In this document: positions 33,681-45,800 of the stretch, one piece after another | Layout of the letters: the number at the start of each line of letters is the position of its first letter | Position numbering within the stretch: the first letter of the stretch is position 1 | Program-made: the position numbers and the translations under genes | Assembly: GCA_029298735.1 (NCBI GenBank) | Contig: JANSLP010000006.1 | Location: 124,001-188,000, forward strand | From: Ophiostoma sp. CBS 140.51 | Lineage: Eukaryota > Ascomycota > Sordariomycetes > Ophiostomatales > Ophiostomataceae | Direction of reading: 5' to 3' | DNA: 64,000 nucleotides | Notes under the pieces: model-generated | Database searches by the model: none | What the model saw: the letters and a program-made list of their open reading frames with translations, nothing else | What the model was told of the DNA's origin: nothing

Positions 33681-35752
33681 TTACTCCGACAGACGCAGAG
33701 TCGGGTACAGAGGCGGCGGAGGCGCCTCGCTGACCGACTTCAGCGACGGCAGACGCGTCGATGTGGGAGGCTCAGGCAGATCCCGGCCACGGCCGTAGGC
33801 AGGCATGTCACGGGAGTCGCGAGCATCGCGGGACGGGTCGTACTCCTGGCGCGTCAGACGCGTCTTGATGTACTCACGCAGCGACTCGATCATGCGCACG
33901 TTGTTGAGCCACTGGTCGTACGACTCGGGCTCGCTGCTGGCGTCCGAGGCAGCCGACGGCGAGCTCGCGCCCTCCTTGGAGCCGGAGCCCTGTCTCTGCT
34001 GCCGACGGTCCTCCTCCTCAGGGCGGACCTTGCGGCTAGCGCTCTGCAGCATGCCGCCACGGTGAGGGCGGTCCTCATAGCTGAAGCTCGAGCCCAGAGT
34101 GGTCGGTGCAGCCGAGCCGGGGTAGGCAACGCCGCTCGACGTGGGCAGGTGCGGGTACGCAATGTTGCCAGCAGCCGAGGTGGCCATGACAGCCGGTGCC
34201 TGGCGCGACGAGGGAGACATGCCAGTGCTGGAAGCGCTAGGCGAGTGGCCCGACGTGTACGAGGCACCGCTGGACGGAGGGGTCACAGCCGGCGAGCCGC
34301 CGCTCTGCGAGTGAGAGAGGGCAGTCAGGGGCGAGGGCATGTGGGCAGCCGACACGGCCGCGTTGGCGTAGTGGTCGTTGACGAGCGTGGGCCGTGCCAG
34401 GGGCGACGGGTTGTTGCGCAAGTCAAATGCGTGTGTGTTGGGCGTCGGCGAGGCGCCCGAGTTGTCGTAGATGGTGGTCTGCATCTGCTCAAGCAGCACA
34501 TCCATCTCCTCAAGGTCGTTCTTGGTCCTCAGGTTAGGGATGGGCGGCAGGAAGTAATGCTGAGCCATGGGGTTGTGCTGCTGCTGCTGGGCAGCCGAAG
34601 CGAGCAGATGGGGCGGCTGCGGCATGAACTCAGTTGCAACACCGCCGCCACCACCAGCGGCACCGCCAGTCTGCAGAGGCATCAGCGAACGGCCGACCTG
34701 GGCGTACGAAGACGGGTCGACGTTGCCGCGCTTGAGAGAGCCAAAGAAGTCGTTGAGCACGTCAAGGTTGCGGCGCTGGGGGTAGCCACCGTGGCCAACA
34801 TCAGCGGGACCGCTGGCCATGTGGTGCTGCGGTGCGTGGTGCTGCTGATGGTGCTGTGCCTGGTGGTGGTGTTGCTGCTGCTGGTGGCTGTGGTGGTGGC
34901 CGCCCATGAAGCCGTCGCTGCGGGGGTTCAGGGCCGGAGGGAAGTAAAGTCCGTTGCCATAGGCCGGCTGCTGGGCGTAGTAGCCGGCATGTCCGCCGCC
35001 CTGGTGCGGCTGGTTAAAGGCGGAAGGATTTGTGCGAATGTGGCCATTGTGGTCGTAGTAGCTGCTGGATGCTATGGCCTGTCAGTCGAGTGTTTCTTTT
35101 ACTAAAAGGAGAAAATACAATAAAAAAATCAAACAAAATCAGGAAACAAACGAGTTGCTCTGTCCAACTTACTCGTATGTGTGCGGTACGAAGAGCCCAT
35201 GCCGCCAGTGGGATCCTGGCCTGGTCTGGGGGCCAGAACCGAGTCATCGGCATGTGTCTTGACGTGCTTCTTGAGATCCTGTGGCCGCTTGAACGTCTTG
35301 CCGCAGAAATCGCACTTGTGAGGCTTCAGAGGCACATGAACACGGATGTGCGACGTGATGTGGTCACGCTTGACAGTCGTCGTGCGGCACTGGTTCCACT
35401 GGCACGTCAGGTTGAGGTTGTTGGTGCTCTTGCGGCCAACATGACGCTCGCAGATGTGGTCCTGATTTTGTTAGTGAAAGTTCTTGGGGTAAAAAACATG
35501 ATTTTTGTATTTTTTTAAAAAAAGCAACATATGCCTGCAGTGAATACATACGTAAAGAATCTCTGGCGTGGTGAAGCGTTCGCTGCACTGGCTCCAGCGG
35601 CAGACAAGGTTGTCTTCATTGCTGCTGCTGCTGCTGGCGGCGGGCACCGAAGACGAAGACTGTGGAGTGGTGGTGGTCGTGGAGGCAGCCGGGACCGGGG
35701 TGTTGCCGCTCGAGACCGACGAGCGGTTATCCGTTGCAGATGACATGGACAT
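33681..35752 (-). CDS. pacC: pH-response zinc-finger transcription factor PacC/Rim101
   Basis: The regulator that activates alkaline-expressed genes and represses acid-expressed genes after proteolytic removal of its C-terminal part. Three exons on the minus strand (35752-35552, 35461-35173, 35071-33681) give 626 residues, the normal full-length size. Three C2H2 fingers lie at about 51-75, 87-109 and 117-137: CRWSQCSERFTTPEILYDHI, CQWNQCRTTTVKRDHITSHI, and CDFCGKTFKRPQDLKKHVKT. Fingers 2 and 3 contact GCCARG in Aspergillus. After them come Gln/His runs, NLDVLNDFFGSLKRG, and the acidic NDLEEMDVLLEQMQTTIYDN that resembles the conserved region near the processing site. The C-terminus has YDQWLNNVRMIESLREYI. 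Intron 1 (35462-35551) interrupts finger 1, intron 2 (35072-35172) follows finger 3. A cluster of PacC-type sites lies upstream (36576-36801). Confidence 0.96.
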
Positions 35753-38700
35753 GGTTGGTATGGGGCTGAAAGGATGCGGAGAGAAAAAAATGTGTCGATT
35801 TCGACTGATTGGGGAACCGTTGACAATTTCCCCTGAATGTTTGTCAGGGACAGACAGATGCAGGCACGTTTTAGGCCTGACTAAGATGTGTTGTTGGGAT
35901 GCACTTTCCCGTTTGGTGATCGAACGGTGGTGTTGCGAGAGACGTTAAAATAAAAAACGAGCTGAGGAAAGAGCGACTGTGAAAATATAACAAAAAGAAA
36001 ACGGCCGAATTTCAAACGTGAGAATGAGATTATATGAAGGAAAGAAAAAGGGAAAGAAGATATAAAGACACAATAAAAAAGAGTATGCCTCGAGTCCTCT
36101 TTGATATATGTGTATTTGCCACAGGTGTTTGTCACTGAGGCTTGTAGGACTGATCGATAAACGGCCGTGGCTGCACAGTAAGTGAACCGAGGGCGGCGAT
36201 AAAAAAGCGTGGCGGTACTAGACCAGGCAGGTGCAGGTGGGTGTAATAGGTGGAAAACAGAGAAGGCACAAATGTGCAGCACACTTGCACTTTCCGATTC
36301 GTGATATTTTGTCGTTCTGCGAAAATAACGTTACGTTTGATGAAGGAAGGAGAGAAAAGAGGAAACAGAGAAAACGAGAAAAAGCGGAAGAGGGCGCCGT
36401 ATGTTTCTTTTCTATTCTTTTTACCTGGGGAAATGCAGACGATGTTCTTTTTGTCCTTTCTTCGTACGGCTTCCAGGCCCTCTTCTGCGCCTGCGCGGTG
36501 CGCATTTCCCTTGTGTTTCTATCTCCTTTCCCTCTTTTCGCCAGTGTTATTTTTTCCCTGTGTTCGTTATTTGGTCTTGGCGGTCTTGGCGGTCTTGGCA
36601 AGTCGGGGGGCTCGGATTCCTGAGAGCGCCTTTCATTGGCTGGTTTATCGAGCGACTGCGTCGGCAAGTACACGAGTTGAAAGGTACGTCTTGGATTTCT
36701 AAATTTTGCCTTCAGCAAAAGTACCTTTTAGCCTCGCAACATCAATGCCAAGAAACGCCAAGCCTTGGCTAAGGCTTGGCGTCACGATGAAAAGTCTTGG
36801 CATTTCTCCACCGAGGGGGCTTTCCCTCTTTTCAGTCGGCCTGGCCTTTGTGTCGTGATTGTCTGGGAACTTTTCGTGGGCGTCCCTTCCCTTTTTGTAT
36901 TCCATGGTCCAGTGCTGGTCCTCCTTCCGTGTGTTCCAGACTCTCACACAATGCGTGCTCCATGAAAATCCTCCGCGCCCGTGACGACTTACGACTGCAC
37001 CCTGCATCTACAGCTTGCGTCGGAAGCTTTGCGTGTCGGAATTGATTACGAATGAGTTGAGTGTGTCGGACGAGCAAAGGAGGTGATATCGCGGTATATG
37101 TAGGCTAGGCCGGGGCGGGACACCTTTCTACGGTGGATGTCGCGTGGTCTGCTGTTTTTTATTTCAGTCTTTTAATGGCTGTGGATTGAGAGATGCGGTC
37201 TCGGCGAAGGGGGTAAATAGTACGACGATATGTACGTAATTCGTTCTTTCCCTTTTGTGCTTTTCGCCTTTCGTTGCCGCCGTTGAATCTTCGCTGCCAA
37301 CAGTGGCAAGTCGACAGCCGTTTATCAGGGCAAGAGGATGTTGGCACTTCCTTCTCCAACTCAAAAGATACATTGTACTTTGTACTTGGATCTTTGCTTG
37401 TCGCGTTTACTCATACTCTGTCATTTATGTATGGCTGTCTTATTCGCCCATCGCCCTGCCGAGCCTCAACGCAATAAAAAACGTGCCAACGGAAGAATGT
37501 TCAAAAAGGCTGGGCAGCGTCTGCTTCTGCAGCTCTGCAACTCTTGTCGCTCCTCAACAAGGAGGACAAGCGCCCCTCTCTCCGCTGGAATCGCAATACC
37601 AAGACTTCACAGCCCACCCCCGGACAACCTTTAGACCCCTTTGGACATAACTCGCCTCCTTTCGTCCTGGGCACGACGTTTGGCTCGTCTGGGCACACGC
37701 TCACACGCCTTCCCGTGCCCAGACTTTTAAGACTTTCTTGTCCGTACAGTGCTCCGTAGATGACATGCGCTTCCCTGTCTCTTGGGCTCCTCTGGGCGCC
37801 TTGGCATTTTCCACAAATCTCACACGTTGTCCCATAGTACCCCTTGTGGCCCTTTCGTCGACTTTCTCTTTGAGTCTGTCTGTCTCTCTCCGCCTGTGAG
37901 GTACCGTCGGGTTGCAACCTTCCCGTCACGGCTTCCTTTGCGCCTTTGTTTTATCTCGACCCTGTCCGAGAGTGCCTTGACGCGTTCTGCGGTGCTCGAT
38001 CTCTGCTCAGTTTTATCTACACGTCTTCCGTAATCTGGGGGCGATATCTTTTATTTTAGCCATGCGGACGGTACTTTGTGTGCCTTTTTTTTTGCTCTGG
38101 TATTCATTTACTCAGGTCTTGTGGCTTGATGCCAAGTAGACAAAGTCTGGGCAAGCTGGGCGAGCTGGGCCCCATTGCGCAACAGACAACTAAAACTATG
38201 TTGCGATCGGCTGGGCGCCCAATCTGCACAGCCTTCTTGTCTGATACTTTGGCACTGAGAGGAATTATTTTATTTTATTTTTATTTTAGCATGGCACGTG
38301 TATCTCACCTTCTCACCTTCTCACCTTACCTAGACCAGGCGCGTCTTGGTCTTGGGTCTTGACTCGTGAGTCGTGAGACCGCCACCCCGGCATTTGGTTT
38401 TCCTGTATAGCGAAAGTATCTGTGGCTGTCTCTTACTCGTTACGCTGGACTACGTATCTGATTCATGACTTAACAAGTGCTCTGTACACAGTAGAAAGGC
38501 ACTTGTGTACGATGGCAGAACAAAAAAGTAAATTACAGATTGGATCATAGCATGGCCAAGTGAAATAAATTTTTGGGTCGAAACGGCAGTTTGATTTGTC
38601 TTTTTGTAGCAAGGTCTTCCTCCATAAGGGAGAGAAGAGAAACAAAAACCCACGCCTAATCTGATACCCTCCAGCAATTGGCAGTCTGGTTTCAAAAGAG

Positions 38701-39813
38701 AAAAGATATCCAGGAATACAGAAAGTCCATGATTTTTCAAATTTCCAAACCATAGTCGTTTTGACGACGCCTTCCCAAAAAAAAAGAAAAAATAAACTAA
38801 AACCCTTATGCCCTTGTGGACGACCAGATGCCAGCCACGAGAACAGTCGTTGCAGAAAAGAAGGCGCGATATATAAGGGTCTGCAACAAATCGATGACTA
38901 GAGTACAAGCAGTCGCTGGCAATCTGCTCGCAAGACTCACCGTCACTCCGTGTGGCGGTTCAATCCAATCCAATAGAGCCCGGCATCATGTCTCCCCGAG
39001 TGTTGAAGTCGTCGAAGAGATGCCCGAAATCCGCGATGCGGTGATGAGTTGATATATAGATATGTTGATTTTGTAAAAAGGGGTATATACTGTGTTGTGT
39101 CGTGTAAAATGTGTCGTGAATGTGCATCCAAATAAATACAGGAAGCGAGCAAATCCGATGAAGAGAAGAGAATCCGAAAGGATGAAGGCCACGATGTATC
39201 CAAGAGATAATAAGCAGGCTGGGCGTGCTTTCCAAGTGACGCAAGCCGATATAGGAAGGAGCTGGATCGCTCCTGCCGTCTCGGGTGAGTGGCCGACCTG
39301 CCGTATCCAGGGGCCCGCGATTTGGCTCCTATATTGGTTGCTCAAATAGGAAACCAAAAGGACGGCCTTGAAGTTGCTTATTCTTGAAGAGTCCCAATCC
39401 TTAGCTGATTCTAGTAGTGTCTTGTCTTGGTGTTGTCGTGATTGTCTGAGTCCTAATTGCCAAATTCTATGGCGAGTCCCATGCCTCCTTTTTCCATAAC
39501 CTGATGTTCCTTTCCTTTTCTCAAAATGAGAGTCCATTAAATATCCCGAAACCAAAGAGAAGAAGGCTCCGAGGCCCATAATAAAAACCGAGTAGGTGAA
39601 AAGTAAACGTGTGGGTAAAAGAAGAGAGGAGTGAGGAGTGTAAATAATGAGTAAGTGACGAGGTGATGAAGTGTGGGGGAATTGAATATGATGAAAAGGG
39701 GAGAGAGTGAGATAGAAAGAAAAGAAAAAAAGAAGATAAACTCGCCCAACAAAGTGCTGCCGCCATTAAAAAAAATATCAAAAAAAGAAAACGCCGTCGT
39801 ATGCAATGGTATA
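35753..39813. other. Long upstream region of pacC
   Basis: Four kilobases between the pacC start and the 3' end of stb3, both on the minus strand. No supportable gene on either strand; frames of up to 197 codons (for example 39579-38986, minus) lack domains. It contains the PacC-type site cluster described separately. The part near 36300-36600 is rich in A/G then T/C blocks. C/T-rich stretches at 37600-38000 on the + strand have no matching gene. Confidence 0.55.
36576..36801. promoter_or_regulatory. Cluster of eight PacC-type sites (GCCAAG) upstream of pacC
   Basis: The PacC core GCCAAG, or its complement CTTGGC, occurs at 36576-36581, 36585-36590 and 36594-36599 (three tandem copies at 9-bp spacing, each within TCTTGGC). 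It occurs again at 36747-36752, 36757-36762, 36764-36769, 36775-36780 and 36796-36801. By chance one hexamer in either orientation is expected about every 2 kb. Positions 36755-36782 also form a perfect 12-bp inverted repeat with a 4-nt loop that contains four of the sites. The cluster is 824-1049 bp upstream of the pacC ATG. PacC controlling its own gene is known in Aspergillus; here it is an inference from the sites. Confidence 0.65.
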
Positions 39814-41040
39814 TTATACAGACCCAAGACGAAGAAGGCCTTCAATGGCCTCCCGTTCTTGCTCGTCCGAGGCACCCTGGAAGGCACTGAAGCCCGTCGC
39901 TGCCAGGGTAGTTTGTTGTTGAGGGCTGGTGTCCCGCGCACTGGCGCTAAACGAGAAGTGCGTCCTGCTGCCTGCGGTACCAGCGAATTTGCCCATGCTA
40001 AAAGAGCCGTATGGACGTGATGACATAAACATGGGGCTGCCAAACCGACCCGCGGCGGCAGAGTTGGAGTAGGATTCCGCACGGAGCGCAGCAGCTCCCA
40101 CGGCACCCCAATCCTCGTCGTCTGTGAGGTCATCCGGGTCGTCGTCCATCATCATGTCTTCATCCGGGGCTTCGGAACACGAAGCCGAGGCCGGGCCGTC
40201 CTCGTCGTCGTCCATGGACATTCTGTCGGCCTCGTCCTCAGCCACGTTCATGTTCCGAGAGTTGTTGTTGTTTTTAAGGTCCGCGGTCCGGTAAAGAGCG
40301 CCAGACCCTTCGGTGTGTTGCCGAAGCCGGTCCACACCGAGGCCTCCTCCGCTTCCACCTCCATTTCCACCGGCGATGGGAATACCGAGCGAGCCGTGTG
40401 CTGTTGGTGGTGGTGCCAGTTGCCGGGCACCACCACCAACGCGTCTGGCTCCCCAGACTCCCCAGCTCACCTTCTGGAACTCCACGTCGCCCTCCAGTCC
40501 ACCCATCCCGCCGTCTGCCCCGTTTCCTCGTCCTTCCAACGCCGCGACGACCAATCTCCGAGACTTTGCTGGTGGTATGAAGGAGAACCCGGGCACTGAA
40601 GCCGTAAGGTGTCCGATGATATACCGGATAGCCAGCGGGCCATGGTTGAGCAAAATCTCAGGCAGGTGAAACTTGGCCAGCATGGCTGGCGAGATTGCAT
40701 CGGACGAGTCGAGAGGCGGCGAGCCGATGCCGCTCGAGGCCTGCGCCGCTGCTGCTGCGGCAGCAAGGGCGGCAACGCCTCCACGGTTGGCGGTAGTGGC
40801 TGCGCCGTAGTCGTCACTGAGATCGTGCAAGTCTAGGTCGGAATCGATCGGCTCCAGCTTGGCCGCCTTCTGCAACTGGGCCTTGAGCCCGTGCGGCGGC
40901 AGCGCTGGTGATATGGAGTTAGGAGGAGTAGGAAGGGGGTGGGGATGGGTTCGAGTCACAGGGACACTCCGGGCCGCTACACCAGTGAAGGTGTCTCGGG
41001 GGGAGGTCGCTTGGATACCGCGTTCGGTTGCAGCTGCCAT
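39814..41040 (-). CDS. stb3: Sin3-binding protein Stb3
   Basis: Stb3 is a DNA-binding protein that in yeast recognises the ribosomal RNA processing element and recruits the Sin3/Rpd3 deacetylase, linking growth signals to ribosome biogenesis. A single minus-strand exon encodes 408 residues. The family domain is clear at about residues 119-205: LAKFHLPEILLNHGPLAIRY, HLTASVPGFSFIPPAKSRRL, VVAALEG, and after a Gly-rich insertion VEFQKVSWGVWGARR. The rest is low in complexity: an Ala run before the domain, then acidic stretches (MSMDDDEDGP, DEDMMMDDDPDDLTDDEDWG) and a C-terminal ending EREAIEGLLRLGSV. The start at 41040 gives MAAATERGIQ. An inverted repeat lies 270 bp upstream. Confidence 0.9.
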   Translation of the reverse strand: MAAATERGIQATSPRDTFTGVAARSVPVTRTHPHPLPTPPNSISPALPPHGLKAQLQKAAKLEPIDSDLDLHDLSDDYGAATTANRGGVAALAAAAAAAQASSGIGSPPLDSSDAISPAMLAKFHLPEILLNHGPLAIRYIIGHLTASVPGFSFIPPAKSRRLVVAALEGRGNGADGGMGGLEGDVEFQKVSWGVWGARRVGGGARQLAPPPTAHGSLGIPIAGGNGGGSGGGLGVDRLRQHTEGSGALYRTADLKNNNNSRNMNVAEDEADRMSMDDDEDGPASASCSEAPDEDMMMDDDPDDLTDDEDWGAVGAAALRAESYSNSAAAGRFGSPMFMSSRPYGSFSMGKFAGTAGSRTHFSFSASARDTSPQQQTTLAATGFSAFQGASDEQEREAIEGLLRLGSV

Positions 41041-41309
41041 GATTGCGAGTTGCTTTGCGCTTTCTCTTTCTTTTGGTAGGTAAAGGGTTGATGCAAGAAG
41101 CTCTGCTTGTGTGTGTCGGTCGATAGCGACGACTGTGTCTTAGGCCGTGTATGTGTGTGGGATTGTCGTGTGTAGAGAACCGTTTCTGGACTGCGACGCG
41201 GGAAGCGTGTTAGTCACTGATGTAAGATAGTTGATGCACGTCCAGCTGATAAGACAGGGACGTGTGAAAAAGAAAAAAAAGGGAGAAAAAAAGAAACAAA
41301 AAATGACGA

Positions 41310-41338
41310 CAGTTGCAGTATATGATATACTGCAACTG
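41310..41338. repeat. Perfect 13-bp inverted repeat upstream of stb3
   Basis: CAGTTGCAGTATA (41310-41322), a 3-nt spacer, and TATACTGCAACTG (41326-41338), an exact reverse complement. In RNA it would form a stable hairpin; in DNA it may be a dyad site. It is about 270 bp upstream of the stb3 start. Confidence 0.75.
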
Positions 41339-44300
41339 CCACAAGGCTACGACAAGGCAACCTTACGACAAACGGGGGCAAATGACGATGGTGATGGAAG
41401 TGTGCGCCTTTGACGCGGTGCGCGTAGTCGCAGTGTTGAGTCACTCACAGGAAACGATAAAATCCGAAGCCGGGGGCGAATAACACGGCGGCAGACAAGG
41501 AGCTTGCAGAGGCAAAGGTAGAGAAAAAGGCGTAGCGAAAGGGCAGGAGAACCGATAAGCGACTATCGGACTGTGACAAGGAGATGACTCTCGATGGATA
41601 AAACGTTCGATGTTGTTTGTGTTGTTGTTGATTGCTTTGGGGAGAGGAAAGAAAAGAAAAAGGAGAGGGCAAAAGCCCAGGAAGAGGGTGCGGACATCAC
41701 CAGTTATGAAGGGGACAGCCAACCCTTCGCCTGTGACTGGGGGGCGTGGCCCGCGCTTTCCCTTTGCGAATGTTTGCGTCTGCTGTGAGCGTGTGAGAGC
41801 TGGGAGAAGGAGCGAGGGAGGAAAGTGTGTGTGTGGTGCGTGCGTTGTTTGGCTGGCTTTGTCTTGCGCCAGCAACACACATCCCAGATTGGGGTTGACG
41901 GCGCTCGTTCCAGTGACAAAGTCCTCAGTCCTCACAAAGGGGGAAGGGGCCTGGCGAAAAGCAAGGAAGGTGCAGGGGGCGTGTGGATAGGGAGAGGGAG
42001 GCGCTGAAAGTAAAGAAACCATGACGAGAGGGGGGTGAAACCGGAAGCGGAAATGGCTGCCCTGCGCACAAGGCAGCGAAAGGCAGGAGCGAGGCTACCT
42101 GGCGTGGTACTATTTCCTGTTAGCACGACGTCTCCATCTTGCGGGTATCTTGTATGGCGACGCGCCTTTTCCGCTATCTTTGTAGCAGTCGCTCGCTGGT
42201 CACCTGCTGTAAGTACCCTGGCTGCCTAACGACAGAAAAGGCGAACCGTACCAACTGTGGCCACTCAAACAAACGGTTCGCGCTTTTTTGTCACTGCTAA
42301 TACGATCCGACTGCCCTTTCCTTACAGTTGTTCTCCTCTCTATTTTCTAGCGCAACACCTTGGATAAACAGCACCGGCTGTCCGTCGCCCTTGCCTTCTT
42401 TGCAAGGCTCCAGTTCTCCACGCGCCCCCTCTTCCCCAGAGTGAAGCGAGGCAAGAGGAGGCCATTAAAGGAGCCTAAAGTGTGCACCTGATAAGACTTC
42501 GCGACGACACGGGGATCGTTATTCCCTAGTTTCTTGGGCGGACTCCTCTTTTTGCGTCTTGATCGATCGATACGTACCTTGTGTATCTTATTTTTTATCT
42601 TATTTTATATTTCTCGTTTGTTTTTATTTTTGTGCGCAGGCCACACGCCATTTTCAAACGCGTGGGTTGGTTGTCATCATCGTGCCAGGGCAAGGCCTGT
42701 TTAATTAGGAGTAACTTGTTATCTCGACGCGTTTTTAGTGACTTACTAGAATGCGACGGAGGACCATACATACAGTATTTTCGATGAGCTACTGATCGCA
42801 CAAAATGAAGAGAAATAGGGCAGGAGCAAAAAGGACAGGGCACGGAGAAAGGGGAATTTTATCCTGGAATGGAAAGACTTGGCCGTTGACAGGGCACGCA
42901 ACGGTCGCTCCTGCCATTCGTAAACACAAATAGGGGAAATAGGGGCAGCCATCATCTCGCTTGTCGCAAAAAGAGGGAAGGGAGTATGGAGGTGCTGGGG
43001 GCAACAGTAATGGAAGCCAATGGAAAGAGCAAAGTGCTTTTGCTCTGGCCTTGCCCTGGCTGTTGTGTCCTTCCCCTTTGCCTAGCCAAAGCTTTGCGCA
43101 AACTTCCTCTTTTGGCTATTAATACTGCTGTACTTTCTATATTCGACCCGAGACCGCACTGCTCCACAAATTCACTATCGCTCATGTATGCACTTTCAGA
43201 CGTCCATCTTAGACAGGCTCCAGGCTTGTGCATATTGTGACTTGCGACGTAGTCCGACGTGCTCCGAAATGGGATACATGCGGCACATAGTACGGACATC
43301 GCCTGTATTCAACTGACTCACAATAAGCGGGATTGGGCAGGCGATTCGATTATACGTGCTCACGGTCTAGCGAAGAATGGACAGTTTGGATTCATCCAGG
43401 GCACAAACCTGTCTAGCACGATGTCGTCAGCTCGCATTTTTTAAGTGGACTTGCGCTGTCTGAGAGAAGCTTGAAAAAAGACCTGGTACGAAATAACCAG
43501 GAAGCCCTGATAATACGGCGCAAATGGTGTGCCCTTATCTTCCAACACGAGGGGCCACAGCTATGGACGCGTCCAAAATAAATCAGTGAGGGGCGATGTC
43601 AGATGTGTGGGACTGCGCCTTCCGTGTTGGTGTTGTAGGGATTGGTCGGCTTGATCGCTCTGTCCGTGGCGAGTGTATTCACGAATTGGATGTATACTGA
43701 GTACGGCAGTCGCAGATACACATAATGTGTTATTTCTGTGCCTCTTGCTCTTTTCGTCTTTTTTTGCCATTCAGTCTTTCCTTTCCTAACTATTTTCGCG
43801 AGTTTCTTTCCACAACGGCCTCGGGTTATTCTTTCTTGTTTCCAACCGTAACCGTCCTCGCCGTCGTCCCTTCCTTTGTCCCTTTCCGAATTCGCCTTTG
43901 CGCCCTCACGCCCTCACCATTATCCACTATCTCGGGCCAATCACGTTGGGCTCGCACCTGGCCCTCATTGGCTCCTTCCCGATCGCCAGCCACTTGACAC
44001 TTGCCTATCGTGGGCCAGCTGACCCAAACGGCACCAACTTACAACTGCAACCAGCCCGCATGCAAAACCGTAGACAATTGCAACTATTGTAGCCCTGGGC
44101 CTCTTTCTACCGTTTCAGGTTTCTGAACAAAGAGCTTCTATTTCGTCACCATCTCACGGCGCGACGTGCTCTAGCGACACGCCCCTCCTCCCCTCTTCCA
44201 CCCGCAGCATGCCGCGCGCCCTGGAGGCTAGAGAGACCTAAAGGCTTGGCCTTTTTGGCTCTCTTTAGCTCTCTTTGGCCTTCTTTTGGCTTTTTCGTGG

Positions 44301-44686
44301 GATCCCTTTCATCCAGTCTGCTTTTCCCACGTTGTGCGATGCGGCGACGAGAGCCCACCCGCTGTTCAGTGTCATTATGTCATGGCTTCCTTTCCTTCCT
44401 TTTCGTCTTCTGGGATCCTCGCCGGCTGCACGCATGGACATGTAAGTTCGGGATGGGTCTTAGTCTAGTTACGAGAAACGACAGTTGCCAACTGCCACTG
44501 CCCTCATCCCGTGGGCGCCATTTTTAAAGGAAAACTAGAAAATATATGAAAATTGTCAACGCACAAAACGAAAATCTCACAAAATATCCACGATATTTTT
44601 TCACTCCTCAATAATTTTCGTTTGATTTTCCACTCAAGCCGAAATCTTGGCGAGTTGTCTTGACTAACACGGGGTGACGGAAATGG

Positions 44687-44760
44687 CGATTTTGATTTCT
44701 TATTTTTGATTTTTGATTTTTGATTTTCGGTTTCTTATTTATGATTTCCTGTGATTTCCT
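44687..44760. repeat. Imperfect TTTTTGAT tandem tract
   Basis: About six to eight degenerate copies of a TTTTTGAT/TTTCTTAT unit in a row, ending in a duplicated GTGATTTCCT. It is a simple-sequence tract within the stb3 upstream region, with no known function. Confidence 0.7.
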
Positions 44761-45800
44761 GTGAGGCGCTGGACCCGCCCGTGCCGACGAACCAACGAAC
44801 CACAAGGGCTGAGCCGTGTTGTCTTCCATTGCTCCCAGCAGCCTCTTCCTTTTTTCCATGCGTCTTCTTTCTCGTCAAGTTTGTCGCTCTTGTCATTTTT
44901 CTTTCCATTCCCTGGTTTATTGTTCGTCAACTCCAAAAGCCTTCTTTTTCTGCACGTTTTTGTAAATTACACGCCCCATTGCAGCCCGAACGTAACCCTC
45001 CCGCCTTGTGGCCGACCAACCCCCTCCTCAAGCCTCCCCTCTCCATGTTGAGTTCCCCTCTCTGCCTCCTCTTCTTGTCTCCTCCCACGCAGTCCCACTT
45101 GCATCCCTCCAGCCAGCCCCTCTTTCGCAACATGACTTGTCCATCGCGTTCCGTTGTGTGGCACTTTATCGGCTGCACGTTGTCAGTCGTCTGTCTTTGA
45201 ACTTTGACACAAGAGATATCGTCGTTGGGTTTGAGGGTTATTCTTGCGGTCTTTCACTATCCGGGGATATATTCTTCCCTTTGGGCTACATTTCCCTTGC
45301 CCTACTTCGCTCGTACCTCATGTAAACAGACGTGCCATAGTAAATGTGTTACTCCTGTACTCAATACAAAATATGGCACTCGCTCTCTTGCTGATACGAT
45401 GCCGGTCCTCGGAGGGAGCCACACCCGCATCGTCGATGGAGCTGACGATAGACAAAAACCCACTTGCTTGCAACAAATAGCAGAATTGCCGCAAAGACAG
45501 AACGATCGGTAGCAACGGGAGGACATGCCCAATGTTGACCATTTGTGGTATCCATGAAAAGCCGACTGACACAAAAAAAGACGCAAATCAGATGGTCCGT
45601 ATTGGTTTCTCCAGAAAGCTAGTTTTGGTGACAATCTCCATGGTGGTCGCATATGTGATCGAGTCACAGTTCGTGCATGTCTTATGGATGAGTCTGGTCT
45701 TTACTTCCGAGAGACCATTTCGAGGGGAAAGTCGTTTCTTTCTTATTGTGAGAAAGATGCTTGCACGCGCGTATGCTGTCAAACCGGTGTTCGTACTGCT

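Larger units (their letters stand above)
41041..45800. other. Long upstream region of stb3 without a supportable gene
   Basis: It lies between the stb3 start and the 3' end of top3, both minus strand. No protein domain is visible in any frame. The + strand is C/T-rich at 43740-43900 and 44820-45130, which looks like a leader or promoter for a + strand transcript, yet no coding gene follows before top3. An inverted repeat at 41310-41338 and a TTTTTGAT tract at 44687-44760 are listed separately. Confidence 0.5.

Noticed and set aside
34062..35105. 347-codon frame antisense to pacC
   Set aside because: It is the shadow of the pacC low-complexity region; the minus strand carries the zinc fingers and spliced frame.
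38986..39579. 197-codon minus-strand frame between pacC and stb3
   Set aside because: No recognised domain and no leader or splice pattern; lies in the 3' region of stb3.
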